A DNA stretch of 64,000 nucleotides. Source: Istiophorus platypterus (Eukaryota; Chordata; Actinopteri; Istiophoriformes; Istiophoridae). The translations under genes were made by a program, and so were the position numbers. Under the pieces are notes generated by a model. The model did not search any database. It saw nothing but the letters and a program-made list of their open reading frames with translations, and was not told where the DNA came from. Shown piece after piece: positions 21,421-33,142 of the stretch (positions within the stretch are counted from its first letter, which is position 1; each line of letters starts with the position of its first letter). The stretch spans positions 637,001 to 701,000 of the forward strand of contig CM029126.1 of the NCBI GenBank assembly GCA_016859345.1, in the 5' to 3' direction.

Positions 21421-21549
21421 AGATATAAACGCCCAAAAGACATTTAATGCACAGCCTCAGTTTGACAGCTAGTCAGCTTCTTTATCACCACTCCCACAGT
21501 TTGATTAAATCATTTTAACCAAAAAAAAGTAGGATTGACTCATCAAACC

Positions 21550-24500
21550 ATGGTGATGCTGCTCTGGGACAAAAGGAGGACCTGGTTCTTTCTGGTACTG
21601 CTGGCTGGTAAGACATGAACAGTGTCTATGTTACTGATGGTATTTTAAATAACAGTGCACATTTATAAGGGCTGTCATCCAGGTTTTTCAGAGTTCACAG
21701 TGACATCTGTTTTGTCTGACCAGAGTTTCAGTAACCGTGATAAAAACTGGGAAAAAATCAGAAATTCAGAGACAACAGAGAAACTAGAAACAGACTTTTT
21801 TTTTAAACTTGAATTTTAGCTTGAAAAATTACTGAAACAGTGACTCAATCCCTAGAAAAGCTGTCAAATACAGTTTGGGTCATAAGTATTTGGACAGTGA
21901 TACAGATTTTTTTAATCCTGCCTCTGTACACAATCACAAAAGATTTTAAACTAACTAATCAGGATGTAATTGATGTTTTGATTTTCAGCTTTAATTTAAG
22001 GGGTTTAACAATAATATCACACTAACCGTTTAGGAATTAGAGACATTTTATACATAGTTCCTCATTTTCAGAGGCTCGGAAGTAATTGGACAGTTGACAG
22101 CTGATCAGTTTCCTGTCCAGCTGTGACCTGAAAATAAGGGACTATGTATAAAAATGGCTCTAATTCCTAAACAGTTAATGTGATAATATTGTTAAACCCT
22201 GCTTAATTAAAGCAGAAAGTCAACACCTCACAATTCTCTCTCTTAGAGAAAGCAAATAATAAAAAGTAAATATCTTTAATAATCTTTTGAAAAAACTATT
22301 GTTCCTGGATGATAGTTGGAAACTGCAGTACTTGTTCACTGTACATTTTCAGGTCCAGGTTCCCAAACTCAGCTTTTATCACTGTGCTGTGTTTGTATCC
22401 AGGTGCTGGTGGTCAAACTGTGAAATACCCAGATCCTGTTTGTGCTGTGAAAGGATCAACTGTCAACCTCCCATGCACCTTCACACCTCTCAGGTCTTCA
22501 ATTAAAAATGGGGAAGAAATTTTCCTGCGGGTCATCAGAGTCCGATGGTGCCAGAACCATCCGATTTGTCAGGGAACCACCCCGTCTGTGTACGACAGTA
22601 AATCAATGGACAACCAACCTCGCTACCGATACCTGGGAGACATGGAGGGAAACTGCACTTTACAGATCCAAGATGTTCAGAATGGGGACGAGGCAACGTT
22701 ACGGTTCAGAATGGAAACCAATACAACGGAGCATTTTACTGAACAATCAGGAGTGAATGTCAAAGTTGTTGGTAAGAGCATCACAACCTAATTCTAACAC
22801 AAATATAAACCATTAATATTAAGAATGTAAAGAAAAATAACATTTTAAATTACTTTCAGATTCAACTAATATGACAATAATCAGCCCCAGTGGTGGTGGA
22901 ACGGTGAGAGAGGGTGGAAAGGTCACACTGTGTTGCACTTCAGTCTGCACTTTCCACCGACTGGAGGTCACTTGGTTCAGGGATGACCAGCTCCTCTCAG
23001 AGCCTGGCCCCGCCCTCCACCTCGGCCCTCTGACTGCAGAGGATTCTGGGAACTACAGCTGTGGTTTAAAGAACAACAAAGGGATACGCTCCCTGCCATA
23101 CATGCTGCGCGTGAAGACAGGTTTGTTTGGCCAGTTTTGTCTTTTTAAACAGCCTGTTCACCTTCAACAACTGTTGTTAATTTCTTTTCTCCTTTTCTGG
23201 TACAAAATACTAATAGGTCTTGTCAGCAAAGGGTCCAGTTTCTCATAACTATCCTCTTCACAGGAATCGAAGTGGAACACCTGACGATCATCCATCTGAT
23301 TCTACTTGCTGTGCACACTGTGCTTGTTATCATAATAGCATACTTTGTTATAAAAGGTAATTTCTACCCACAGGAACCTCACCCTTTTTATTTTGACTCA
23401 ACTGTTCATAAACTTAAAATTATTTTACATTCGTCTCATCTTTGTCAAAGAAAACTATAAGCATTTTACTGTAGTTTCAGTCGATGACAGCACGACTTTT
23501 TTTAGTCAGAAAATGTTGTAAACATTTCAGTCAAACTTCAAAACATGACTTTCAAATAAAATTAATCCAACTGATTTTAGACTAAGAGAAAATTACGATA
23601 AGCCGTCATGTTGGCATCATGTTCTTTCCCGTCACTAGGTGTCGTCCGAGCTCCTACTGCCATGGTGTCAAAGACCAGAGTGTAGTTGTGTCCATGCTGA
23701 CACTGTTGGCAGTGTGTTGATGGTTTATGGTGAGCAAAGTCACCATGAAGACAACTAGTATAGGACCAGTATAGGACATTGGGAATTAAGTCATTAAATG
23801 AAAAAGAGGTCCATGTAATTCCTTCTTTTTTTGTCAATGATACTGCTATGTATCAGAGGTGTATAAGAGGTGGAAGAATCTGGCGCTGGTTCCGACCCGG
23901 TTTTATTGTGGTGTCATGCAGGTGTGCATGGACTGAAGGGACTTCGGATTCTGGTGCTGGGAAGAACAGAAGTTGGAAACCGTTAAAAGCCTTGATGGCG
24001 AACATGCTTGTGGCAGCGCTTACGAGGGAGCAAACTCGATCCAGGGGAAGTGAGCAAACAAGGAAGCAGGTTGTCGAGCCATGACACAACTCAGAGCCAC
24101 CTCCAGGTTTTGGTTATCCCGCTCTCTCTGACCATTGGACTGGGGATGGTATCAGGAGGAGGCTGGCTAGGCCCCAAAGCCGGGCAGAAAGCCTACCATA
24201 CCCAGGAAGCGAATTGGAAGCCCCAGACGGAGACAATGTCCATGGGGATGCCGTGGAGGTGACTGGGTGGAGCGTGGAGTGCTGGGAAAGGACTGCCCCC
24301 CACCCCAGTGTCTGAGGCACCCACTTCCACTGCGAACTAGGAGGGGACAGAATGAGAGAGAACAGGGGCAACGGTGAACTGGTTCTTTAGCTTGAGAAAT
24401 GCAGCCTCATCCTCAGGGGTCCAGGAGTAGGGGAGCTGAAACCCGACTGTAGTTACAGATAAAGTAGCGGTAGAAAATGGCAAGTCCCCAGAAGCGTTAG

Positions 24501-27227
24501 AACTATTTGTGTGAGATGGGAGTGGGCCAGTTGGGGAATGCCTGCACCTCAACAAGGTTGGTCCTGGGCAAAGATGAGTTTGTCATCCATGTACATGAAG
24601 ACAAACCTATTCAGCATGTCAAGGAATATGTAGTTAATGAGGCCCTGAAACACTTAGGGACATTAATGAGTCCGAAGGGCATGATTTCATGTTCAAAGTG
24701 GCCAAGAGGGGCATTGAAAGCTGTCACCTCCTTCCTTAATACGCACCAGGCAGTGGGCATTGCTTTGGTACAGTTTGGTGAAGATGGTGGTATGATGAAG
24801 GGAAACAAAAGAAGAGTCAATGAGGGACAGAGGGTATTTGTTTTTAACATTGAGTCCTCAGAAATCAATGCAGGGGCTAAGACAGTGATTTTTTTTTCCA
24901 CAAAAAAGAAGAACCTGACTCTTACTGGGGAGGAAGAAGGAAAGATCAGTCCACCGGTGAGAGACTCAGGGATCTAGCTCTCCATAGCTTCCCTCTCAGG
25001 CTAAGATAGTTTATAAAGTTTGTTGGATGGCAGAGAGGCACTAGGGAGTAAGTCGACAGAGCTTCATAAGGTTTGTGTGTGTGTTTGGGGGGGGGGGTGA
25101 AAGTGCTCATTCTTTGCTAAATACGTCCTGTAAGTCATGATAGTCGGAGGGAACTGAGGTGTGGTCAGTGGGCTCGGTTGGTTCAGGTGGGTGTGTGCTA
25201 CGAGGAGGGATGGCTGAGTGAAGGCACTGTGGAGTGACAAAAACCACTCCAATGGACAACACTGGCGGTGAACCAGTCTATGTGGGGGTTGTGCAACTTT
25301 AACCAAGGGAAACCAAAGACCACGGGAGACTGAGTTGAGGGGATAGGAAAAAGCTTGAGGGACTCACTGGACAGAAGTAAAGTGAGGGGAACTGTGCGGT
25401 GTGTAACGTGTGAGCAGTTCACTGTTGAGGGCAAGGATGTCTTTGGATGTGGGGAGTTCTTTATTCGGGAGGTTGGCTCCATTGGAACCAGAGCTGATGA
25501 GGCCGTAAAGGGATATAGAGTGCTGTTGCCATAAGAGGGAGCCCTGGAGCTGCAGGCAAGGGGGGGGAGGGGTAAGGGAGATGGTCGTTTGGCTCATCAG
25601 CGCCCCCCTGGGAAGTGGGGGGCACTGGGAGAGGAAATAATCAGGGCGACTGCAGTAAATACCAAATTCCTCCCTCAACCTCACCCTTTCACACTCTAAG
25701 GGGTTCTGCCCAGCTGCACCAGCTTCTTAGGATCATGTGTAGCCCTAACCCTAACCCAGGTCGAGGAACTGGGCGAGTGGAGAGAGCTACCAAACTTTTC
25801 CCTACAGCGCAAGTGTAGCTGGTCGTCTAACCGAATGGATAATGATATTAACTCTTCGAGGGAGGAGGCATCATCACAGGCTGCTAGTTCATCCTTGATG
25901 TTCTCTGCGAGGCCCTGGAGGAACACCCCGGTAGCCCCTTGTCGTCCCAGCCACTCTCTGCGGCAAAAATGGGGAAGTCGATGGCGTAGGACCCCATGGA
26001 GGAGGTGTTCTGATGGAACGAGAGCAGCCGTTTTTAGACCTCTCTGCCCCGAAAACTTTGCTTAAATCATGGGAGAACGACTGGTACAACTGTCTTGTGG
26101 GAGAATTTGCCGAGAGAGAAGGTACCACTGTGGCAGAAGAACCTGTCACTGGAGAGAGGGTCAGAACATTTTCTATTGTGTTGTTGTGATTAGTGGAAAT
26201 GAGGTGGGCTCCTCTGTAGCTGCTGGAATTAGGTGAACCTTGCCCACTACACACACAGTGAGGAGAGAACAAAAATAGGGAAGGGGAAGAGGGAGCTGGA
26301 GAGACAACACAAAACCCTGGATGGTCGTGGATGGAACCCTGAGAGATGCTGTGCAAAATTTAGTCGCAGTTACTGTTTCCTGACATCATGTGAAAAACGG
26401 TCATTGAAAATAAGTCGTAACAATTTTTGTTAAAATTATCACCATTTAACATCAAAACTTTGAAAGGCTCAAAAGAAGGTATGCAGAGATCACCAGTCAC
26501 CTCAGGCTTTGGTCAGTGTAACGTTGAAAAAAACTTTTCTGAACAACCTTTATGAAATGTCAAAGATTAATAAGCAGCCGTGTTACTTGCAGTTGTTAAT
26601 TCTTGTTCTTCTCGTCTGTACAGGACGTGATCACAGGACAGGAGCAAATCAGCAGCAGAGCCACCTGAAAATGCAGGTGAGTCACCGATAGTCACTGAAA
26701 ACCTTCTGTCTCCAGCCAGGTTGCTAATTAGTGTCTACTGGTTAGTCGAGACAAACTAAATAAACAATGAAGGTGGTTGGAGAACTGAGTGGGCCGTGGC
26801 ATCCAGGCCACTATAGTTTAACTAAGCAGAGACACCGTAGGGACTGTAAACGGCCAGTCAAGCTGCCCAGTATCTGCAGCTGAGTGTCGGAGGTCCTTTG
26901 TGCGGGAAGACGCTCCACTCTGCGACACCACTGTACAATTAGTGAGCACCGAGTTTTTCTGCAGTTCCAACAAAAGAGTGAGACGTCCTCTCTCTGGCTG
27001 ATCGGTTCACGTCGATTTCAGGAGTCACACCCCACCGATTAAACTCCCATTCATATCAGATCAACAGTCTAAACTGAGCCATCTGATTGCTTTGAACTCT
27101 GAAAACCAGTATTCTGATCAAGCAGCTTGTGAACAATAAGGTGCGTAAAGCAGGGCTCTTGGTCTTGTCTGTGCTGTGTGAACTCTGCTTTCTGTTTCAG
27201 TCTCCAGACCTCATGGAACAGCTCTGA
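21550..27227 (+). CDS. Siglec/CD22-like two-Ig-domain membrane receptor
   Basis: Six phase-consistent exons: 21550-21607, 22403-22771, 22860-23120, 23264-23356, 26624-26676, 27201-27227 (286 codons plus TGA). Exon 1 is a signal peptide (MVMLLWDKRRTWFFLVLLAG). Exon 2 is a V-set domain with VCAVKGSTVNLPC, RVRWCQN and GNCTLQIQDV; Cys in the B and E strands plus an extra Cys before B is the sialoadhesin pattern. Exon 3 is a second Ig domain (VTLCCTSVC, WFRDDQ, DSGNYSCG), whose extra Cys could pair with domain 1. Exon 4 is a membrane span (HLILLAVHTVLVIIIAYFVI). The tail is short, with no tyrosine, so no ITIM. Family: sialic-acid-binding Ig lectins, often clustered in teleosts. Exons 5-6 and the exact family are the least certain parts. 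Confidence 0.82.
21865..22230. mobile_element. Foldback MITE-like repeat in intron 1 of the Siglec-like gene
   Basis: Two halves of about 75 bp are inverted copies: GTTTAACAATAATATCACAC (22000) against GTGATAATATTGTTAAACCC (22179), with CTAATTCC and CTATGTATA words mirrored. The left side carries AGTATTTGGACAGTGATACA, a word typical of teleost non-autonomous DNA elements. No coding capacity. Confidence 0.65.
22403..22771 (+). CDS. Siglec-like exon 2: V-set Ig domain
   Basis: 123 codons flanked by ATCCAG and GTAAGAG, phase 1 in and out. LPCTF is the B strand; RFRMETN (F strand) carries arginines where Siglecs have the sialic-acid-binding Arg, but the exact alignment is my inference. One N-glycosylation motif (NCT) and a second (NTT) are visible. 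Confidence 0.85.
22860..23120 (+). CDS. Siglec-like exon 3: second Ig domain
   Basis: 87 codons, phase 1 in and out. It starts NMTIISPSGGGTVREGGK and shows the WFRDDQ tryptophan and the DSGNYSCG motif, ending PYMLRVKT. Together with exon 2 this makes the whole ectodomain. Confidence 0.87.
23264..23356 (+). CDS. Siglec-like exon 4: transmembrane segment
   Basis: 31 codons encoding GIEVEHLTII followed by about 22 hydrophobic residues. Splice sites CACAG and GTAATT. The next exon is 3.27 kb away because a retroelement fills intron 4. Confidence 0.8.
23853..26356 (-). mobile_element. Decayed Ty3/gypsy retrotransposon in intron 4 of the Siglec-like gene
   Basis: Minus-strand remnants lie in gag-pol order. 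Gag-like: LQGLAENIKDELAACDDASS, SLSIRLDDQLHLR (25.7-25.93 kb). Zinc-knuckle-like YCSRPDYFLSQCP (25.6 kb). Protease/RT linker: FGFPWLKLHNPHIDW (25.3 kb) and SDYHDLQDVFSKE (25.1 kb). RT: TAFNAPLGHFEHEIMPFGL (as VTAFN..., 24.7 kb). RNase H start: SWTPEDEAAFLKLKNQFT (24.4 kb). Integrase tail: QSNGQRE and WIEFAPS (24.0-24.15 kb). Frameshifts and stops separate the pieces, and most of RNase H and integrase is deleted. I could not recognise LTRs. A dead copy, antisense to the host gene. Confidence 0.8.
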
Positions 27228-27438
27228 GGCCCAGAAGGAGCAGGCCAGACCCCCTGACAACGCCAGTATCATCTGTGATGTATCAGCTCTAATACTGGTG
27301 ACTGGTGTACATCAGACATAAGCGGAGTGTATATATATGTGCATGCAGCTGGGGACTGAATATGGTTATTCACTGTCTATTGTCAGCTGCTTTTTTTCCT
27401 GTTGGGTTGTACTTTCAATGCTGCTGAAATAGTGAAGC

Positions 27439-27444
27439 AATAAA
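27439..27444 (+). terminator. Poly(A) signal of the Siglec-like gene
   Basis: AATAAA 212 bp past the TGA stop, followed by a GT/T-containing stretch (GAGTTTCTGTGGGAG). Plausible 3' end of the transcript. Confidence 0.6.
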
Positions 27445-27778
27445 AACATGAATCTGATCCAGAGCGTGAGTTTCTGTGGGAGCTCATGTATTGCAGTGTA
27501 CTTCCCGCCTCACACGTGATCGTTTATCTTTGCCTGGCTGCTCATCAAGTTTTACAGATCAGTTCCTTTTACCAACATATCATCGAGAACAGGCGTTTTC
27601 CACTTGAACACACTGAGCGGCTTTCATTTTACCACCACCGTCAGATAATATCTGCATACCATCTGTTGCAAGACGCTGCAAACTGGCCTTGGCCTTGATG
27701 AAAGGATCCAATCAATATCACGGTTCTGGGGAACTTGATATCCAACACACACATTTATTAGTAAATCATCTGTGTGTA

Positions 27779-27965
27779 CACGTGACAGCTTCATATCTCT
27801 GTGGGTGCTCTCTGCTTCCTGGGGGTGGGTGTTGGAAATGACAGGAAATGTTTAGACACAAAGGAAGAGTTGAGACACCTGATGTGGCAGATTAAAATAA
27901 AGGGGAACAATAAGAAGAAATAATGATCAAAAAACATCTGATGTGCAGTCTCAGTTCGACAGCTA
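27779..27965 (+). repeat. Second copy of the 21.3-kb segment, downstream of the Siglec-like gene
   Basis: Direct-orientation copy of 21313-21480. No Siglec-like exon 1 follows it within 300 bp, so it looks like the leftover upstream part of a second, lost or displaced gene copy. Confidence 0.8.
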
Positions 27966-29310
27966 ATGAAGTCCTGGGGTTTCAATCTTCTGCATGTAAT
28001 TGAGTTCCTAGTTTTCCAGTGGGTTCTAGCTCGCCATCAAATGTCCAAGGATGTCTAAGCTCAAACTCCAAGTAGATCCATAAACAGGTTCAACTCCAGG
28101 TAGAGCCAAAAAACCTGACCTATAGAGAGTAAGGTCAGAACTTAACATTCAAGCTTCTAATCTGAAACAGTGGATCATAGAATAATAGCTAAAGTGCCTC
28201 CTTTCAAATTCTCTGTTACTCAATTACTATTACTTAAAGAGTAACAATTTCAACTAATGAAATATTAGTAACTGTAAAATTCCATTACAACAACATATAG
28301 TAATTTCAAGTTCCAGTGATTACTAAAAATTACCTCTTACTCACAATTAGAGAGAATAAGAAAATATTACTCCTCCTTCACATGCACATGGTATAAGAGT
28401 GGTAAAATTATATTAACAGTGGAAAAACACATGCTTTTGTGCTCTGCGCCATGTAATGGCAGCCTACAGACACCTGCACCAAAAATTTTAACATTAGCAT
28501 GACTGATGGATATCAGAGGGCTTCCAAGACCTGAATCCTGTAGTCTTTCAGGTTCACCTCAATTTCTCATTGAATGCTCAACAACTTTGTCTTGTTCATC
28601 AGTTTCAGACTCTTCACCAGGTACTGTATGACTGGTCATTACTGAAACATATTTAATCCCTTTTCCATTTTCTTCCAAAGAGACACTTGTCAGGAATTAG
28701 TTGGACCTCATCAGCAGAGGGTTCATTTTCAGGAGGCCAAGCAGCCTAAGGGACATTCAAGGGTAAGTATACATCTGTTGGACCTTTGATCTTTTTCTCT
28801 TTTTTATGAATCTTGTCAACAGTGGAAGGTGAGTATTCACTTTCAGCAGTGGTTGTTGGAACATTAGGTAGGTCTTGTACATTGGCACTGTGAATTATCA
28901 GATAGGTTATCAGGTAGGAATTCATCACCCACTGGAGCGTTAACAGGTAGGTTGTCTTCCTCAACTGGAGCATCAAAGGTAGGTTTCCCTAAGGTACTCT
29001 TTTTCCTGCTTCTTATTGGATTGTCGACTTTGAGCAATTGTTTGCTCTAGGGGTCTCACAGATAGCTGTAAATCTAGCAATTTCCATAGAAGGCTGCTTT
29101 CTGAACCACTCATATGGATTATCATCCTCAGAGTCTAAGTGTAAATATCCACAGATTCTTCGACAGTCTACTGTGTTGTTCCCTTGTTTGCTTTTGGTAA
29201 AACAGGCTTGGCTTGTTGTCATTCAGAAAATATAAAGTTCTTTTCTTATAAAGTAATTTTGCAAGTGATCTATTATTGGCAGCGGTGCTGAAGACCATGA
29301 TGATGTTCAC
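27966..29310. other. Intergenic stretch with retroelement-like debris
   Basis: 28.2-28.4 kb is rich in AGTAAC/GTTACT words of a common teleost repeat type. From 29.23 down to 28.6 kb the minus strand has short open stretches (QGNNTVDCRRICGYLHLDSE, DEFLPDNLSDNSQ, IPDKCLFGRKWKRD) in shifting frames, suggestive of an old retroelement or a dead gene. I cannot name it. Confidence 0.4.
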
Positions 29311-29438
29311 CTTGCAGACTTGGGCCACGCGGGCGATCTGCAGCTCGTCCACGTAGCTGAACTCTTTCCCAACCTCGCTAAAGAAGAAGTAGAGTTTCCT
29401 CTCTGCCGGATCTGACGACGCACTCAAGAACATTGGCT
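29311..29438 (-). CDS. Semaphorin class-4-like exon (internal sema blade)
   Basis: 128 bp between TTTCAG and GTGAAC. It encodes PMFLSASSDPAERKLYFFFS, then EVGKEFSYVDELQIARVAQV and CK, the conserved KxYFFFSE...ARVAxVCK segment of class-4 semaphorins, normally followed by GDxGG and KWTSFLKA. That next exon is not seen downstream. The exon is intact and frame-clean. 956 bp lie between it and the other semaphorin exon, with no recognisable intermediate exons. Confidence 0.78.
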
Positions 29439-30394
29439 CTGAAATACAGGAAGTGATGACAGAAGAGGAAACTGAGGGCCCTCTCCCACACGGTCTGAAT
29501 GTGGGGAAAAGAAATCTGAGAGCACGTTAAGTTTTCAGCTTTCAGTGACTGAGAACATTGCATCAGAGTGTTCGTATGTTGTACCCTGATGACTACAAAT
29601 CCTTCCTAATGACCATTTTCCAAATCGTGCCACGTGCTTTTAGAATCATGACCAGACATTTGTAACCTGACAGCTACCGATACCAAGTCCTGAGAACTAA
29701 AGTTTACAGGAGTTGTAGATGTAGGTCAAAAGCATTTGGGAGAAAAGAGGAAATTATTGATTGGGGAAGTTCAGTCTGTAAAAATCTTGCACCTCTTGAT
29801 TGGTTTGTATGAAAGCATGTGAGGTGACACGGTTGTTTGTGAAGTGCATGATACTGAGGTTTTTAGGGCTTTTAAACACCAGCATTTATTGATTCTCATC
29901 AACAACAGCAGTTTTAAAGACTGTTGACAAACACGAACTGGTGGGAGTCGTCCTCCTGAGCCTGGTTTAACATCCGAATTGACTTCACAGTCTTTTATCT
30001 CGGTCTCAGATGGACTCCACGCTACCTGGACAAGAGACAGACAGAGACGCTGCTGAGTCAGTTTTCAGTCCCAAGTTTGACAAACAAAATTTACCCTTTA
30101 GAAAACTGGACTCGATTTCTGATTTGACTCTTCTTTTTAAATGGAAATGCAAAGTGATCAGTGTTGCCTGGCCCAGCGGATGTGGATGGTTTGAGAAATG
30201 TTTGCTATGAGTTTCCTAGAGATCGTTTGTTGGCCCCAGGGCCTGATTCCAGCTGCAGCAGTAGATTAATCTGACCTCAAACACTTTGAGATTCAGGTCA
30301 GAGACGCCTCCAACTGAGCGGCCTCCATGTTTGTTCATCGTCAGTGTGTCAAATCTCAGGTCTGGGACTTGAGGCGAACCCAACTCTAGCTCAC

Positions 30395-30555
30395 CTTCCT
30401 CTTCAGGACGATGGCATCACTGCGACTGACGTCCAACGAGAGGATGGCGTCTCGCGCCCCCACATACAGGGTGGAGCCGTCGTTGCTTAGCAACAGTGTG
30501 GTGGTGTTGTGGACGTCGGGGAGGCTGAATCTGACCAGAGGTCGACCGGGAGAGT
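30395..30555 (-). CDS. Semaphorin class-4-like exon (start of sema domain)
   Basis: 161 bp between ATCTAG and a GTGAGC donor. It reads PLVRFSLPDVHNTTTLLLSN, then DGSTLYVGARDAILSLDVSR. This matches the first blade of the semaphorin sema domain (family pattern: NYTxLLLSxDGxTLYVGARxAxFxL). Class 4 is the best guess from wording. No signal-peptide exon is recognised upstream and the next two or three sema exons are absent, so this may be a gene fragment, pseudogene or an assembly gap. Confidence 0.75.
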
Positions 30556-33095
30556 CTAGATACAAACACAGCCACAAACAGATCTCAGTAAGCCCCAGTT
30601 TAAGAGTGGGTCTGATCTAGACCTGGAGGATGACACTGACTTTGGTCATTACACAAACAGTTTAACAAAAAGACAAATAAATATTCAGTTTACGCTCACC
30701 AAGAGTAAAAAATAACAGAAGTCAGACCCTGGAAGATTCACACAGTGACAGGCTGAAGCTACAGCTCATCACAGAAAGGTCCTGACACTTCAACTGTTCC
30801 ATCAACAGACTGGACCTTAACTCAGGGATTTTTACAGCAGCCTGTAGCCTTGGTTCTTTTATAATATTTAAATTCTTCAGACCAGGTCACGCTGGTCCAG
30901 GAACTAGAGGACACACCACAGCCCTGGTGTCCTCCATGTGAAATGTACTGAAAAAATGTAAGAAAGGCTACTTTCCACTGCTGACGTTACACCTGTGGCA
31001 GGTCTAGGTGCTGGACTCAGGTCTGCAGCACCAGTACCCCCCCCGAGGGGGGGTGGGCTGTGGCCTTCCAGTCTGAGGACCGAGTCAGAAACCAGTCCAA
31101 GCTGCCGTTTCTCTAGAGTGCCCGCAGCCTTCCCATCATGCACCTGTTGTCAGCTCAGTGAGAGATTATTTATATCGTTTTGTTTTTTGTCACATCGAAC
31201 TAGACCAGGACTAAACAAAGACCTGGTTTTTATCTTTGGCCGAGCTGAGGCTATAACAGGAGGTGAGGGAGCAGCGAGCGGAAAATATTAACAGCAGCAG
31301 CACATTTCTGCTTCTGCAGTCAGCTGACCTCCACACACACATGCCTCTTCCTGTTCTCAAGGCCGAGGTCGACTGTGTGGGTTCAGGTTTACTCTGATGA
31401 GCTCGGTTCAGGTTTCAGTGGTAAATTAAAGAGGAAAAAATTTGCGTGACATCAAAAACCCAGACCTGGATGACGATGTTCAGCGAATGCTTGAAAATAA
31501 AAAGCCCTGGTTTGTTCGTTTATTTGTCAGCAGGACGACGTAAAAACTTTGGAGCCGATTTGTACCTAACTTGTTGGAGGGATGGGACCTGGTCCAGGGA
31601 AGAACCCGTTACATTTTGGTGTGAATTGGAATTTTTTGTTTTGTTTGACATTTGCTGGGGGCAGCAGCGCGCGGGGGGGGGTTGTAGGGTAGAACACGTC
31701 GGGTCTATAGAAACGTCTGGTTCTAATTAGAACAACGTGTTTTTACCGTCTTCAACAGTTTCAGCAACTTTTCTGGCTCCGAGGGTTAAAATCATCGCTC
31801 TTCTTTCCTCTGCAACCGTTGTCACAAGTAAACAAAACTAACCAACGCTACACAGCTGATGTAGTAAGTAGTCAACTAATGAGAACAATGACTTATTGGC
31901 ACATTAATATACAGCTGATATTGTCAGTTAACCCATAAGAACCACTGGTGACACAGATGTCATAAACCCAGATGATGGTGCATTAGTGGGACATTATAGT
32001 TTTTCAATCTTCCCCACAATTTTCTTCTATGGAAACATGAGACTGAGCTGTTCTGGGTTAAAACTGCACTGAAACACTACGTTTCTGTCATTGATGCTTT
32101 AAACTGTCAATGAATAATGTCTTGATTTCACCGTTTTGACGGCAGCGACATCTTTGATAACCAGGAAGTGAAACATATAATTCAAAAGAGAGGAAACAGG
32201 GACGACTGTTAAAACAGAGCCAGAAAAGATCTGGCGGACGATAGCGAGGGACTGAAAGTTTCAGTGGCTAAATATAATAATGAACTAACACAGATCTGGT
32301 CTGACTCTGTCATTATCAGCCTCTAAGGAGAAACTGGTCATTTACACATATTAACAGGTGTTTCTACACTTTGATGTAAAGGTGTGAGTCAACGTTCAGC
32401 TTCTCTGTAAAATATCTGTGAATTTCTGTTCATACAGAACAAACATGAACTTGGTAACGAATCAAAGTGAAGTAGATGATGTGACGTATGGTTCATGTTT
32501 CTTCTCCGTTTCATCATCAGCGAATCTGTGATCGACCCAAAACGTCTTTAGAATAAAACCCTGAAAGTCCCTGTTTCAGAATCACTTAAACCTGGTTTGA
32601 CACAGCTGCACCTGTTCGTCCAGGCTCCGCCTCTGTGAGACGTAAAGACCCAGGACGAGCTGATCAGGCTAAGGTGAGTTCAGCTTTTTGCACTTAGTGA
32701 ATTAGCTCCCAGATCCTTAATGACCTGTAAAGAACTGCCCCTGAATCCCTGAATTCTGCTGAGTCAGAACAGTCTGGGGCTTGAGTTCAGACTCTTCCTG
32801 GGGTTGAAATATCCCAGAGTTTCAGAGGAAAAAACAAACTTCTGAATGTTGCTGACAACACACAAAACTACAATAGAAATCAAAAAGAAAAAAAGCAATT
32901 TGAACTGATCCCTGTTTAAATAAAGACCATTAACAAAAACACATTTATTTCTTGAAAATCTTTTTATTACGTGACAGAATATATATTGATCATAGATGTT
33001 TGTGAAGACAAAGTGAGAAACCCACTAAACCTTCATACAATCTTTATTATGTGACACATGCATTGATGAGAATTCATTTGCAGGCACAGAACGCA

Positions 33096-33142
<47 letters not shown>

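Larger units (their letters stand above)
20171..21549. other. Intergenic region between divergent tg and the Siglec-like gene
   Basis: About 1.4 kb separates the two divergent starts. It holds the tg TATA box, a poly-G run near 20597 and, at 21313-21420, a segment repeated downstream of the Siglec-like gene. I see no further coding exon. Confidence 0.6.
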
